Origin: Xenopus tropicalis | Lineage: Eukaryota > Chordata > Amphibia > Anura > Pipidae | DNA: 64,000 bases | Direction of reading: 5' to 3' | NCBI RefSeq assembly: GCF_000004195.4 | Contig: NC_030677.2 | Span: 173,154,019 to 173,218,018 of the forward strand | Part shown: positions 33,870 through 45,188 of the stretch, one piece after another | How the letters are laid out: every line of letters begins with the position of its first letter | Numbering within the stretch: position 1 is the stretch's first letter | Notes under the pieces: model-generated | Told to the model about the DNA's origin: nothing | The model's input: the letters and a program-made list of their open reading frames with translations, nothing else | The model's database searches: none | Made by a program: the position numbers and the translations under genes

Positions 33870-34311
33870 TATAAATATATGTTTAGATACAGTCATATGA
33901 AACGTTTGGGAACCCCTCCTAATTCTTTGGAATTTTGTTTATCATTGGCTGACCTTTCAAAGTAGCAACTTCCTTTGAATATATAACATGCCTTGTAGAA
34001 ACAGTAGTATTTCAGCAGTGACATAAAGTTTACTGGATTAACAGAAAATATGCAGTATGCATCATAACAAAATTAGACAGGTGCATACATTTGGGCACCC
34101 CAACTGAGATATTACAGTACTTAGTTGAGCCTCCTTTAGCAAATGTAACAACCTCTAGATGCCTCCTATAGCCTATGATGAGTGTCCAGGATTCTGGATG
34201 GCGGTATTTTTGACCATTCGTCCATACAAAATCTCTACAGTTCCGCTAAATTTGATGGCTGCTGAGCATGGACAGCCTGCTTCAAATCATCCCATAGATT
34301 TTTGATGATGT

Positions 34312-35053
34312 TCAAGTCGGGGGACTGTGACGGCCATTCCAGAGTATTGTACTTCTTCCCCTGTATAAATGCCTTTGTAGATTTCCAACAGTGTTTAGGG
34401 TCATTGTCTTGTATGAATATCCAACCCCTGTGTAACTTTGTGACTGATGCTTGAACATTATCCTGTAGAATTTGTTGATATTGGGTTGACCGTCGACTTT
34501 AACAATGGCCCCAGTCCCTGAACTAGCCTCACAGCCCCACAGCATGATGGAACCTCCACCAAATTTGACACTAGGTAGCAGGTGTTTTTCTTGGAATGCA
34601 GTGTTCGTCTTCCGCCATGCAAAGTGCTTTTGTTATGACCAAATAACTCAATTTTTGTCTCATCAGTCCAAAGCACTTTGTTCCAAAATGACTGTGGCTT
34701 GTCTAAATTAGCTTTTGGACACAACAAGCAACGTGTTGCGTTAGTGCAGAAAGGGCTTCTTTCTCATCACCCTGCCATACAGATGTTCTTTGTGCAAATT
34801 GCACTGAATTGTAGAACGATGTACAGATAACCATCTGCAGCAAGATGTTCTTGCAGGTGTTTGGTGATCTTTGGGTTGTATATAACCATTCTTACAATCC
34901 TCTGCATATGCCGCTCCTGTATTTTTCTTGGCCTGCCAGACCTGGGTTTTACAGCAACTGTGCCTGTGGCCTTCCATTTCCTGATTACATTCTTTACAGT
35001 TAAAAAAGTTTAAACCTCTGAGATAGCTTTCTGTAGCCTTCCCCTAAACCATG
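34312..35053 (-). pseudogene. Broken Tc1 transposase, main part
   Basis: On the minus strand several frames carry Tc1 pieces: a helix-turn-helix linker region with GRPRKIQERHMQRI, then VLWTDETKIELFG containing the first catalytic aspartate, then GCEASSGTGAIVKVDGQ. Stops and frame changes separate these pieces, so no complete protein can be made. The missing amino end continues at 38241-38345 on the far side of the LTR insertion. Confidence 0.82.
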
Positions 35054-36056
35054 TGTAGCCCACTTTTGGTTATTCTGTGCTGCTACCTGCTGATTACTGG
35101 TTCTTGGCGCTACAGGAGTCCTGAGCCCCCGCTTACTATGGGGGTTAATAAGGATTTCTCCCTTAAAGGCGTGCCTCCACCCAGGGATGATGTTGTGGAA
35201 CTATAATCCACCCCCTGGGAACTTAACAGTCTCTAGTACCTCTGCCTTGGATCCACACACAGCCCCCAGTACCTTGCCCCTCCCTGGGGTAGTAGCTTAC
35301 CGGCAGGTAGGTGATCCTTGTGCAGGAAATAGTCAGATACACACGGAGTATGATGAAGAAGATGAATCGTTTATTAGGGCAGGACCTCTCCAGGAGTGGC
35401 ATATATTAATTCACACAGCATGCAGGGCTTTATCTCCTCACTACTCATTGAGTGCTTTCTCCTGTTGGGCAACTCACGGTACTCACGCCAAGTGTCTCCT
35501 TCTAGGTGATCTCCCCGGTACTCACGTCAGAAGGCACCCCCTCTTGGGGCCCTTCCCGGTACTCGCGCTAGGCAGCATCACCACAGGCAGCCCACCCCGG
35601 TACTCACGCCTAAGCCCCCTCAGATACAGCCTCCTGGGCTAGCGGTGACCTTGTCCACCTACCTAACCACTTATGGCCCTGCACTCCGGCTGATGTAATG
35701 CCGGGAGGTCTTAACCTCGCTTCCACTCCTGGAGGGGCAATGTCCGCCCATTCTAAACTCCTGGTGTCCTACATATCACTCCTAGAGCGACCTATTATAG
35801 AACTACTATCTAAACTGTGCCAGGGGAGCACACTACCTGAGCAGCCCCTGGGCTAAAATGTCTGACCCTCAGCACATGGCTGCATCCCCTTATATGGGCC
35901 TATGCACCACCCTGTGGCCAAATCCCGAACTGCAGGTATACACCCTGTTAACTGTTTAACCACCCAGTCATCCCAGTGTCCCTGTTTACTATCACCACCC
36001 TGTGGCCTGTCCTAGGGGTTCCTGTCCTAAGGGCCCATTTTTGGTAAACCCCTACA
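35054..36056 (-). repeat. 3' LTR of element B
   Basis: In element orientation it starts TGTAGGGGTTTACC. A CATATAAGG box lies at about 35888-35896 and an AATAAA at 35370-35375. The 151-codon plus-strand frame inside it recurs identically in the other LTR and runs antisense to the element; I do not treat it as a gene. Confidence 0.9.
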
Positions 36057-36066
36057 TTCTCCCCCT
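36057..36066 (-). promoter_or_regulatory. Polypurine tract of element B
   Basis: On the minus strand AGGGGGAGAA ends directly at the 3' LTR, the usual place for plus-strand DNA priming during reverse transcription. Confidence 0.75.
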
Positions 36067-36448
36067 ACAAGAAAATTGTCACCTCCTGGCTGACACACAT
36101 TCTACCAAATACATTACATTTACCATGTTGTTAACATCACGCTTCACAGCTCCTCCAGGAGACTGCCAGGGTACAATGGATGAACTGGAAAGGAAAAGTG
36201 AGAGAAAACAAAATCCCCACCCTCCAAGTCTTTGTGAAAGTCCCCACAAGAGTCTCTGTCCCTTAGACATTTCACACTCAAAAAGAACCGGACAATTTAT
36301 TTGCCCAAAAATCAAACATATTCTTTATTTTACATCAAAGACAATAAAGGCAACTTTTTCTTTTTCCTGGCCCTCCCCTCCTCCTTGAGGGAGTCCAGGT
36401 CCCAAGGTGCTCCCACCTTGGGCTCTCCTCCACCAGCCGGTGGCACTT

Positions 36449-36595
36449 TTAGCACAAAGAGCCCTCCTGGGCTAACTTAAAACTTTCCCACTCTGGGATA
36501 AACTGCAGACTCCTCACTCCCAACCAGCCGGTTGGCTGCGGTCTTGGCTCTCTCTCTTTAGCCACCAACAGTCTCTGTACTTGAGAAAGTGAGTC
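36449..36595 (-). pseudogene. Frame-shifted C-terminal part of the element B ORF
   Basis: In a different frame from the 123-codon ORF that ends at 36558, the sequence reads LSQVQRLLVAKE and then, 28 residues after VQRL, PEW. The element A ORF has VSRVQRL followed 20 residues later by PEW. The match is short, so homology is inferred rather than shown. If correct, the element B protein has suffered a frameshift between its two conserved blocks. Confidence 0.4.
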
Positions 36596-36929
36596 TCTCC
36601 TTGAGAAGGGTACCCAACATTGGTACTGCCTCTGCTCCGCATTCCCCACACAGCGGTACCATGGATGGGTCACCCTGTGGAGTGATCTTTTCAGCAAACA
36701 GGCCCAGCCACACGTACCGGAAACCCTCATCATAGGCAAACTGCGGTTCAGGTAGGGACTCTAGGCCCGCGCTACCACTTGCACTCTTAGCAGACATAGC
36801 TGGGAAGTAGTGTAGCAGCCAGTCCCACACGCGTCTCTCACTAGATGCGGTCTGGGAATTTCCCAAGATGGCTGCCATGACGTCGACGCTCATTGTCACG
36901 CCCCTGCTCAGCTCTTGGCGCACTTTCAA
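36558..36929 (-). CDS. Unrecognised 123-residue ORF of LTR element B (gag position)
   Basis: It lies about 290 bases after the primer-binding site on the element's coding strand. Residues 71-100 read RYVWLGLF...VP..GECGAE and align without a gap to residues 42-71 of the element A ORF, with R, Y, W, L, G, F, K, G, V, P, G, C and E conserved in place. The region before it (31-45) has ERRVWDWLLHYF, an aromatic helix. The frame ends soon after the motif, probably because of a frameshift (see 36449-36595). No known domain is recognised. Confidence 0.55.
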   Translation of the reverse strand: MKVRQELSRGVTMSVDVMAAILGNSQTASSERRVWDWLLHYFPAMSAKSASGSAGLESLPEPQFAYDEGFRYVWLGLFAEKITPQGDPSMVPLCGECGAEAVPMLGTLLKERLTFSSTETVGG

Positions 36930-37215
36930 TTGTCTCTTATTGGCCGCAGTCCCTCACGGGGCGGTCACTTGACACGTCAACTACACGCCACCCCCTGGCC
37001 CGCCTCTTTCTTGCGAGTCTTCCTAGGCTCTCTTGGCGCCAACTCTCTGCAATCCTATTGGCCAGGAGCCTTCCCTGCTCCTCTTTCGCGCCAACTCCCC
37101 TCTTGGGATGCGGATCAGGGGTTGCCCAAATCTAGCCCGGTCGGAAGTAGGGTACTGTAGTTACGCTAGGCCTCAATTCCTTTAGGGCCCTTTCTTCTAA
37201 ACGGTTCCCAAACGG

Positions 37216-37233
37216 ATCTCAGCAGTGCCTCCA
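37216..37233 (-). promoter_or_regulatory. Primer-binding site, tRNA-Thr type
   Basis: On the minus strand TGGAGGCACTGCTGAGAT begins two bases from the 5' LTR. It differs at two positions from the complement expected for a vertebrate tRNA-Thr 3' end (from memory). The same two-base AA spacer is present in element A. Confidence 0.7.
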
Positions 37234-37235
37234 AA

Positions 37236-38240
37236 TGTAGCCCACTTTAGAATGATTCTTGTGCTGCTACCTGCTGATTACTGGTTCTTGGCGCTACAGG
37301 AGTCCTGAGCCCCCGCTTACTATGGGGGTTAATAAGGATTTCTCCCTTAAAGGCGTGCCTCCACCCAGGGATGATGTTGTGGAACTATAATCCACCCCCT
37401 GGGAACTTAACAGTCTCTAGTACCTCTGCCTTGGATCCACACACAGCCCCCAGTACCTTGCCCCTCCCTGGGGTAGTAGCTTACCGGCAGGTAGGTGATC
37501 CTTGTGCAGGAAATAGTCAGATACACACGGAGTATGATGAAGAAGATGAATCGTTTATTAGGGCAGGACCTCTCCAGGAGTGGCATATATTAATTCACAC
37601 AGCATGCAGGGCTTTATCTCCTCACTACTCATTGAGTGCTTTCTCCTGTTGGGCAACTCACGGTACTCACGCCAAGTGTCTCCTTCTAGGTGATCTCCCC
37701 GGTACTCACGTCAGAAGGCACCCCCTCTTGGGGCCCTTCCCGGTACTCGCGCTAGGCAGCATCACCACAGGCAGCCCACCCCGGTACTCACGCCTAAGCC
37801 CCCTCAGATACAGCCTCCTGGGCTAGCGGTGACCTTGTCCACCTACCTAACCACTTATGGCCCTGCACTCCGGCTGATGTAATGCCGGGAGGTCTTAACC
37901 TCGCTTCCACTCCTGGAGGGGCAATGTCCGCCCATTCTAAACTCCTGGTGTCCTACATATCACTCCTAGAGCGACCTATTATAGAACTACTATCTAAACT
38001 GTGCCAGGGGAGCACACTACCTGAGCAGCCCCTGGGCTAAAATGTCTGACCCTCAGCACATGGCTGCATCCCCTTATATGGGCCTATGCACCACCCTGTG
38101 GCCAAATCCCGAACTGCAGGTATACACCCTGTTAACTGTTTAACCACCCAGTCATCCCAGTGTCCCTGTTTACTATCACCACCCTGTGGCCTGTCCTAGG
38201 GGTTCCTGTCCTAAGGGCCCATTTTTGGTAAACCCCTACA
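37236..38240 (-). repeat. 5' LTR of element B
   Basis: Apart from the terminal TGTAGCCCACTTT, the first 30 or so bases differ from those of the partner LTR (AGAATGATTCTTG versus TGGTTATTCTG). The remainder appears identical. These bases form the end of U5, next to the primer-binding site. Confidence 0.9.
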
Positions 38241-38345
38241 CATGATACTAAACAATCTTTGTTTTCAGATGTTTTAGGAGTTGCTTTGAGGATCCCATGC
38301 TGCCACTCTTTAGAGGAGAGTCAAACAGAAGCACAACTTGCAGTT
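38241..38345 (-). pseudogene. Broken Tc1 transposase, amino-terminal part
   Basis: On the minus strand MGSSKQLLKHLKTKIV precedes a stop and then the target duplication. Across the LTR insertion it joins HGLGEGYRKLSQRF at 35000-35050, the usual Tc1 helix-turn-helix start. This shows that both flanks belong to one Tc1 copy. Confidence 0.7.
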
Positions 38346-38620
38346 GGCCATCTTAAATACCGTTTCTCATGGTTGGATACACCTGCCTATGAAGTTCAAG
38401 GCTTAACAAGCTACTACTGAGCAGTTACATGCATTCAAATTAGCAAAATTACAAGGGTACTCAAATTTTTGCACAGCCAGTTTTTCACATTTGATTTAAC
38501 TTCATACAACTAAATACTGCTTCTTTAAAAATCTTTGTTCAGAAAACACCCCAGTACTCAGATTTTCCTGGGAAATTAAAGTGGAGTAAGGGTTCCCAAA
38601 CTTTTTCATATGACTGTGTA

Positions 38621-39230
38621 TATATATATGTGTGTATGATTAACAACCAGAACTTCCAACTGTACTGTATGTAATATTATCAAAATGATGTTCCTAGTGG
38701 CAATCTGGGCTTTTACATTCCTCATAAGAATGAAAAACCAAAAAAAAAAAACCTATCATTGTGTATGATTACAACAAGATTTTCTGTAACAATTACTTTG
38801 TTTAAATATGTGTCCCAACAAACAACATCACAGAACAGAAGAACTTGGAAGAAAGCATTTTCCCCAGTACATTTCAAACAACACAGATCATCACAATTTT
38901 ACAAAACCCCAGGTAGTGCCTGTCACATTTATAATGACATTTCGCAAAAGATGTATTCATAAGTTACGGCTATGGTGCGAGGCCAGGACAAAGTTATGAA
39001 TAAAAAGAGATGAGACAGCCTAGTAAGCAAGAATGTATCTATCCCAAATACAAAAATAAAATCAATAACAAGGCCTTAGCAAGAAAGCCTGTATACGAGA
39101 AGATTTCTATTATCTGGTATGTAATAGATTAGCCACGTGTGCCCCCTTCCATTGGCTATGAGAAAGGAACATTTATGAGGGTAGAGTATTCTTATATTCC
39201 TATAAAGTAACCCTTATTTATTAAAGGGGG
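38621..39230. other. Non-coding stretch, no gene seen
   Basis: A (TA/TG)n run right of the Tc1 end, then AT-rich DNA without a supported exon. Confidence 0.4.
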
Positions 39231-39469
39231 ATTTGTCACCCTAAGAAGTGTGAGGAAGTGCAGAATAAAAAATGAAAGTAATTGTCTGCCCTGCCTCTAT
39301 GCCTAAATCATAGAGGCAGGATAGGCAAAATATGATTGACAACTGAGATTTTTTAAATACTTTTATATCAGGTATGGTATTAATAAAAACAAATTGGGTT
39401 TTGTGTTTAATTTAAAAAGAAATATTTCTTTTCACAACTTTTTATATGTGGGTGACAGGTTCCCTTTAA
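39231..39469. mobile_element. TTAA-flanked MITE, 239 bp
   Basis: Left end TTAAAGGGGGATTTGTCACC, right end GGGTGACAGGTTCCCTTTAA, overlapping TTAA targets. An internal hairpin CTGCCTCTATG...CATAGAGGCAG lies near 39290-39320. It fits the T2/Kolobok MITE pattern but is a different family from 16732. Confidence 0.8.
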
Positions 39470-42107
39470 ATTTTGTGAATTATTGTAAAGCATTGTGTAA
39501 CTGACTTGTTATATTTAAATAAATAATAATGATGATGATAATAATAGAATGGCCTAGTCTTTTTAATAACAGCACTCAGGGTTAATCATCATGAATGAAG
39601 GACAGGTTTCATCATCCGGTAAGCAGGGTGAAAAAGTACCACAGGCAATGTTATTGTCTTTCTATATATATATATTTCAGCAACTTTAATTTGTTAAACC
39701 AGGCTTCATTCATGTTGATATATGGTATTCACTAACCAGATCCTAATGTAAAAACATAAAAACCTTGTTAAATTGCACCAATGCAGTTGCCTACAGCAAC
39801 AAATTAAATATTTTTATTTTTAACTGATTTCAATTTCTAACTTGTAGTATAAGATGCAAAAAATGTGGTAAGATATACTGCAGTCTGGGAAAAATGGCAC
39901 GTTCCACTGATTTTTGCCTTTTGCCACTCACTTTGAATAACGTCCTGGCCTCTGTGTGTTATTTCCTATTTTGGTTTGGGTTAAGGGAAATGAAGTTGCA
40001 TATAGCTTTTGACTTCTCACATTCAGGATGTGGCCTGTAATAGAGGCATTCAGACCTATAGTTATAGGGTAGGTCCTGGTAGCAGTTACCACCTGTGATT
40101 GGTATACACTAGAGGTATATGTATGAAAGAGATCATAATAACATAGGTACCTATAAATCACATATTCTCCATATGTACCATAAAGAACTGCTCAGTGTTC
40201 TCTGCCCAGCACTAGGTCCTTTAAGCAGACATGAGACCATGCAGTGAGTGCATTACATCTGTCCAATCAATCTGACTTTTCCTAAATAAGCAAAGGATTA
40301 AGCACTGTGATCTGTTGTTTGGTTCTTTATTAATCTGCAGTCACTTGTAACAGTCAATTCTGCAACTTATTTACACCTAGCTATTGGTTTCCTTGACTCC
40401 TGGACCAGCCTCTAATTTCTGCCAGCCTTTGCTTGCCTGCTTCTCTGTTTAATTCTGACTGCTGTTTATATACTGCCTAAACTGAACATTATCTGAAATT
40501 GATTTGAACATCTCATGATGTTGCTGGGCATCACTGGCAGATTTGCTGCCCTCCATACCTAATCAGTCTTTCTCTGAGCCAAGGCAAGGCACCAGCCGCA
40601 ATTCTATACAGTAAATAAACAGAATAGAAAACAGAAAGCAATACAACACCCCTTGGCAACTGGGCATCTGGCAGAGCTCCAAGTATGCATTTGTCAGTGA
40701 GGCAATAGGCAGAGTGCTTAGCAACAGAGTCTCTAATACAGTGTTCAAACAGCAAGGTACTAAGGACCGATCCTGACAAACACCTTAGGACTGGAAGTGA
40801 GACTATAGGCACTGAACTGTACTATACATCGGGCAATGTGCAATAAAAGACAAAAGAAAACAGCACAGCTCTATGCAGTCATATACATGGCACAGAAAAC
40901 AAGATATAACTTAGCACATTTCCTGGCGACAAGGCATTATTTATCACAGACAATGTCTTTCGCACACTTATTTTTGGCAATGACACCTTTGACAAAGGCA
41001 ATTAGACAGTGATGCAGCTTCTCACAATAACACACTTGGTATAGTCAGTGAGATAGACAGCACATTTCTAGGGAATAGTGTACTTGGCAAAGGAGATTAG
41101 ATTGTGAAACTGCCATGGAGGAATGCATAGTTGGTGCAACATACTCCAATTTTGGTTAAAAAAAATAGTTGGCAAATAGTTGGCAGTCGGGGAGTTTCTG
41201 CTATGAGGAAAGGCAGCTTTGCCTTGCTTGGCAAAATCCCAGGAAAAAATGGCAATACTAAAAGTGAAATGCTCCCGACAGTGCTGAGCGTCCAGTTTCA
41301 AAGCAGAGGTTCAATGTTCTGAGTTCCAAGTGCAGCAGTGAGAACTTGGCAGTCTTTCCTTAGAGGTAATTCTGTCTCAGTGTTGATGCTTTTATAGACA
41401 CAACAGACTGTTAATTGTAAAACATTTTGAGAAATTATTTTAATTAGAATGTTTAATTTCTGCAAACAAAAAAAACTCACAATGAATGCACATACTTTGA
41501 CTTTCACTAACTCTCCCTACTGCATAAATGTAAAAACTGGGTTTACTTGTAACAAAGTAACCCAATCACAGCCCTGCAGTCACACAAGCAAAGATAGGCT
41601 TCAGTTCCCTATCAGGTCAGCCTAGCAGCTGATTGGTTCCTATCCTACAGTGTAGTGTGGGAACGGAATCAGCAGGAAGTGGAACAGATGGGCGGGACTA
41701 GTGGGGTTTTTGGAGAAATGTTACATAAAGCAGCTCGAAACATTACTTGGTATGGACATTTCTAGCCACATGTAATGTATAACATTCACTGTGAGCTAAA
41801 TGTAAGGGAAGGGTATAAGATCTAAATAGCACGGGTGCTTAGGCGTTTTTGGAACAATGTTGTATCATTCATGGTATAGTAAGAAAATATCTAGGCAATG
41901 GTGTACTTGGCAAAGGCAGTGAGACAGTGGAACTGCACAGTCAGCGTAATACGAAGAAACCACCAAAAATAACAGACGCCATAAGACACCAGATCTGCCT
42001 CTGAAATACTTAGATAGAAAACTGATACTAGAGAGGAAAGGTTTGTAAATAAACTATAATACTGATAAAAAAGAATAACATGCATGTCTAGGGTATTGCT
42101 AGAACTC
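39470..42107. other. Non-coding stretch, no gene seen
   Basis: Short AAT/GAT microsatellite near 39520-39546. The word CTTGGCAAAGGCA or close variants, followed by a T/GAGACAGTG-like word, recurs near 40995, 41088 and 41908, perhaps traces of an old repeat. No exon supported. Confidence 0.4.
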
Positions 42108-42397
42108 TAGATCAAAGTGAATAAAAGTGCATTTAATGAGCAGAATCACCTAACTCAACCCTAATGTGTTTCATATGCAGCTGTACTCTTAAGGGCAGAT
42201 TTATTAATCTTTATGATTTGCTTCAATTTACAACCTTAAACCTGCTCACGTGTATTTTTTGAAACATGAGAAAAGTAATAAAAGTTTCAGCATGAATGTC
42301 GTTGCATATATATACAGTATATAAATTGTGGTTATCAACTGAAAAATATTTGTTTGGGTGATTCTGCTCAATAAAAGCACCTTTTTCAACTTTCAGT
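42108..42397. mobile_element. Inverted-repeat element with about 38-bp ends
   Basis: Left arm GTGAATAAAAGTGCATTTAA then TGAGCAGAATCACC; the right arm, reverse-complemented, reads TTGAAAAAGGTGCTTTTATT then GAGCAGAATCACC. About 210 AT-rich bases lie between. No convincing target duplication is visible, so the superfamily is open. Confidence 0.65.
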
Positions 42398-44857
42398 GCT
42401 AATCAGCATTATTTGATCCTAACCAGGGCCACACTGAGTGGTGAGGTTTGATCACATTGGGTCACAAACTATGGGACGATATGACAGGGGGGGTTGCAGA
42501 GCAGCAGCTGGGCTAGGGAAGCCTAAAGACCTATATTAGTGAGATTTGTGGAGAATTCTTATTTTATCCATTAGACAGACCTATAAGCCAAGCCCAAGTT
42601 ATAGTGAGATATGGGCCGAACACTCATTGCCTGTCAAATTTTGGGTTATGACTAAATTGCCAATATTTGATTTCAAAGTGGGAATGAACCAAGACTGTCT
42701 TAAACCTAATCTATACTGTAGGTGTAAGAAAGCATATATGCTAATTAATAATGGATGTTTGGTAACTCAGTTTTATTAGCACTTAACACATAGGGGCAGA
42801 AAAAGAACACAAATGAGATTCAAAAAACTAATGAACATTTTTATACAAAAAATACACAGAATAAATACTGCAGTTATTGTGAGCACAAATCAGCTGGGAA
42901 AGTGATAATATTATAACTAGGATAATGTATTATTATATGGAAAAATATCCGATTACAGCATTTACTGTATCCATTCTATTGCCTGCTTACTTATTTAACC
43001 AGATCATATAAATAGCATTTCTGGTAAAATAAAGTATGAACTGAATTGCATGGTAAAAATGCTTTATGTAGCTGGAAAATGGTTGCCAGGGAAACAAGTA
43101 GTATGACAGGGTTCCTATCCATGTACAAAACTGACATTATAATGGACAGGTAATCATACCCAAAATGTTATATAATCATTAAAATATTGTACACAGCGGC
43201 AGTTAAAGTCCAAATAAATTTGATATTAGCACCTTGATGCTTTTACACTTTGCAGGGGATTTCTTTGTGCCAATGGGGTACATGCGTCTTGGTTTTCCCT
43301 TGTCACACACAACTGTAGGAAATTCACAGGTGAGAGTTAAATATGATTTCTTTCACTAGCGCAAGAACTGAATTCACAACTAATTAGGGCAGCGGCATGA
43401 AGACTGTCAGGCAGATCTAAGCAAACAGAATGGGTAGCAACAGATGCCATAATCCTGCCATTTTCTGTGCAAGGACATACCTTCCGTCAGGGACAAATTA
43501 GCAAGAAGTTCTCTGCAGATAGTCTAGTTCAATCTTATTACAGAATAGCACTTCATAGAAAAAAAAACATATATATATTCCAATTTCGTGAGCTCTAACT
43601 TGGAATCCCACAGTACATAACAGTTACAGTAATTGAATGGTCTTCTAGTACAGAGTGATATATTTTAATTCATTTTTCTTTGTCTTTAAAGAACTATAAA
43701 AATATCAAGCATCTTAGTAATTCCCGTTCATATATGTAAGGACTTTCCTTTGTTTACTATGCATTTGCATAAAGCAAAAGAGGGTTTGTGATAAAGGATT
43801 TTATCTTTAAAATGATATATTCCATACCCCCCTCCACCCTGCCTAAACATCCCAGTGCCCCCTACTACTCCCATGATTATTTCATCACCCAAGGAGCAGG
43901 AGTTCCTCTTTGATATTTTGACAATTTTTTCCTTGTGTGATGAAATAATTATGGGGAATCTTTGGGAAGACACAAGCCATAGCAAGTATGTATCCTCTGG
44001 AAATGTTCTCTCCACACATTGTATGTCATTCATTTCTACACATCATTCCTGCTATACTATTTCACCTGTAGTATAGCCATGAGTATTTCTTACAATTTTT
44101 ATGTATCCCTTCACTGGGTGTCTCTTTACAGAAAAATTCTAATTTCTTGAAGGAAGCTCTGGGAAATCTGACTAATCTAGAAGCAAGACTGTTGATCTTT
44201 ACAGTTTCAGCTTGTTGTGCCTATAATTTATCCTTTGTGGGTAAAATGCTTTTAGGAAAAGTAGAAGATGTTAAGGAGTTTTAACAGGACACAGGGGGCC
44301 AGAGATCCAAATAGTCAGTTGGTGCCACTTTCAGTAGTCCTAGGCAAACAGCTTACTAACCAGCCATTGATACTGTAGGTAATTTACATTGACAGGGGAA
44401 AAAGACAGAAAATAAGCTTTATCTAGAGTGACATCTGTACATAGAAAAGGGCACACCTGTAAGTTAATGCTGACCAGGAGGATGGCTAGCATTGGAGTAA
44501 GTTTAATAGTAATTCCTTTCCTGAGCTGTTTCCTTAAAAAGGATTACTTTAGTCTGATCACCTGGACTGTATGGAAAGTGATGTGAGTACACAGTTCTGT
44601 TGTGTCATCCCTAGTATCCAATACTGTGCTAATGGCACTTTCTAGCCTCACTATGGGGTGCTTTAGAAAGTCAGGTGCTGTATAATCTCATAGAGAAAAA
44701 TTGGCAGCAACCCAGCTTTGGGTACTCCAGAATAACTTGGACCTACAAGTTCTTGGGGGCTGTGGAGCAAAAACAGAGCATTTATAGGAAAAAAAAGTGC
44801 CATCTTTGGGATATTGAGTCCTGGGGATGGCATAACTGGAATTTCAATATTGTCTGG
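42398..44857. other. Non-coding stretch, no gene seen
   Basis: No exon or element boundary supported. Confidence 0.4.
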
Positions 44858-44859
44858 TA

Positions 44860-45186
44860 CAGGTATAGGACCTGTTATCCAGAAACCCGTTATCCAGAAA
44901 GTTTCGAATTATGGAAAGGCAATCTCCCATAGACTCCATTTAAATCAGATAATTCACTTTTTTAAAAAGTATTTCCTTTTTCTCTGTAATAATAAAACAG
45001 TCCCTTGTACTTGATTCCAGCTAAGATATAATTAATCTTTATTGCAGCCAAAACAATATTATTGGGTTTAATTACTGTTTAAATAATGTTTAGTAGACTT
45101 AAGGTATGGAGATCTGAATTACGGAAAGACCCCTTATCTGGAAAACCACAGGTCCAGAGTATTCTGGATAACAGGTCCCATACCTG
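44860..45186. mobile_element. Tc1/mariner-type MITE, 327 bp, TA target
   Basis: Ends CAGGTATAGGACCTGTTATC (left) and, reverse-complemented, CAGGTATGGGACCTGTTATC (right), flanked by TA on both sides (44858-44859 and 45187-45188). The sub-terminal TTATCCAGAA words recur. This is a well-populated frog family by memory, and has no transposase. Confidence 0.85.
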
Positions 45187-45188
45187 TA

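Larger units (their letters stand above)
35054..38240 (-). mobile_element. Complete non-autonomous LTR retrotransposon (element B)
   Basis: LTRs of 1003 bp (35054-36056) and 1005 bp (37236-38240) flank only 1179 internal bases. The target duplication is CATG (35050-35053 and 38241-38244). A tRNA-Thr-type primer-binding site and a polypurine tract both place it on the minus strand. There are no pol motifs. A short frame in the gag position resembles part of the ORF of element A. LTR bodies look identical in almost their whole length, suggesting a recent insertion, but their outermost 5' (plus-strand) 30 bases differ. Confidence 0.92.
33888..38620 (-). mobile_element. Tc1/mariner element split by an LTR retrotransposon
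   Basis: Ends are CAGTCATATGAAACGTTTGG (left, 33890) and, reverse-complemented, CAGTCATATGAAAAAGTTTG (right, near 38616), with TA at the left target. Without the inserted element B (35054-38240 plus one CATG) the element is about 1.5-1.6 kb, normal for Tc1. Transposase remnants are on the minus strand. The right edge runs into a (TA)n tract, so it is uncertain by a few bases. Confidence 0.85.

Noticed and set aside
35187..35642. 151-codon plus-strand frame, repeated at 37371-37826
   Set aside because: It lies wholly in the LTRs of element B, antisense to the element, and recurs only because the LTR is duplicated.
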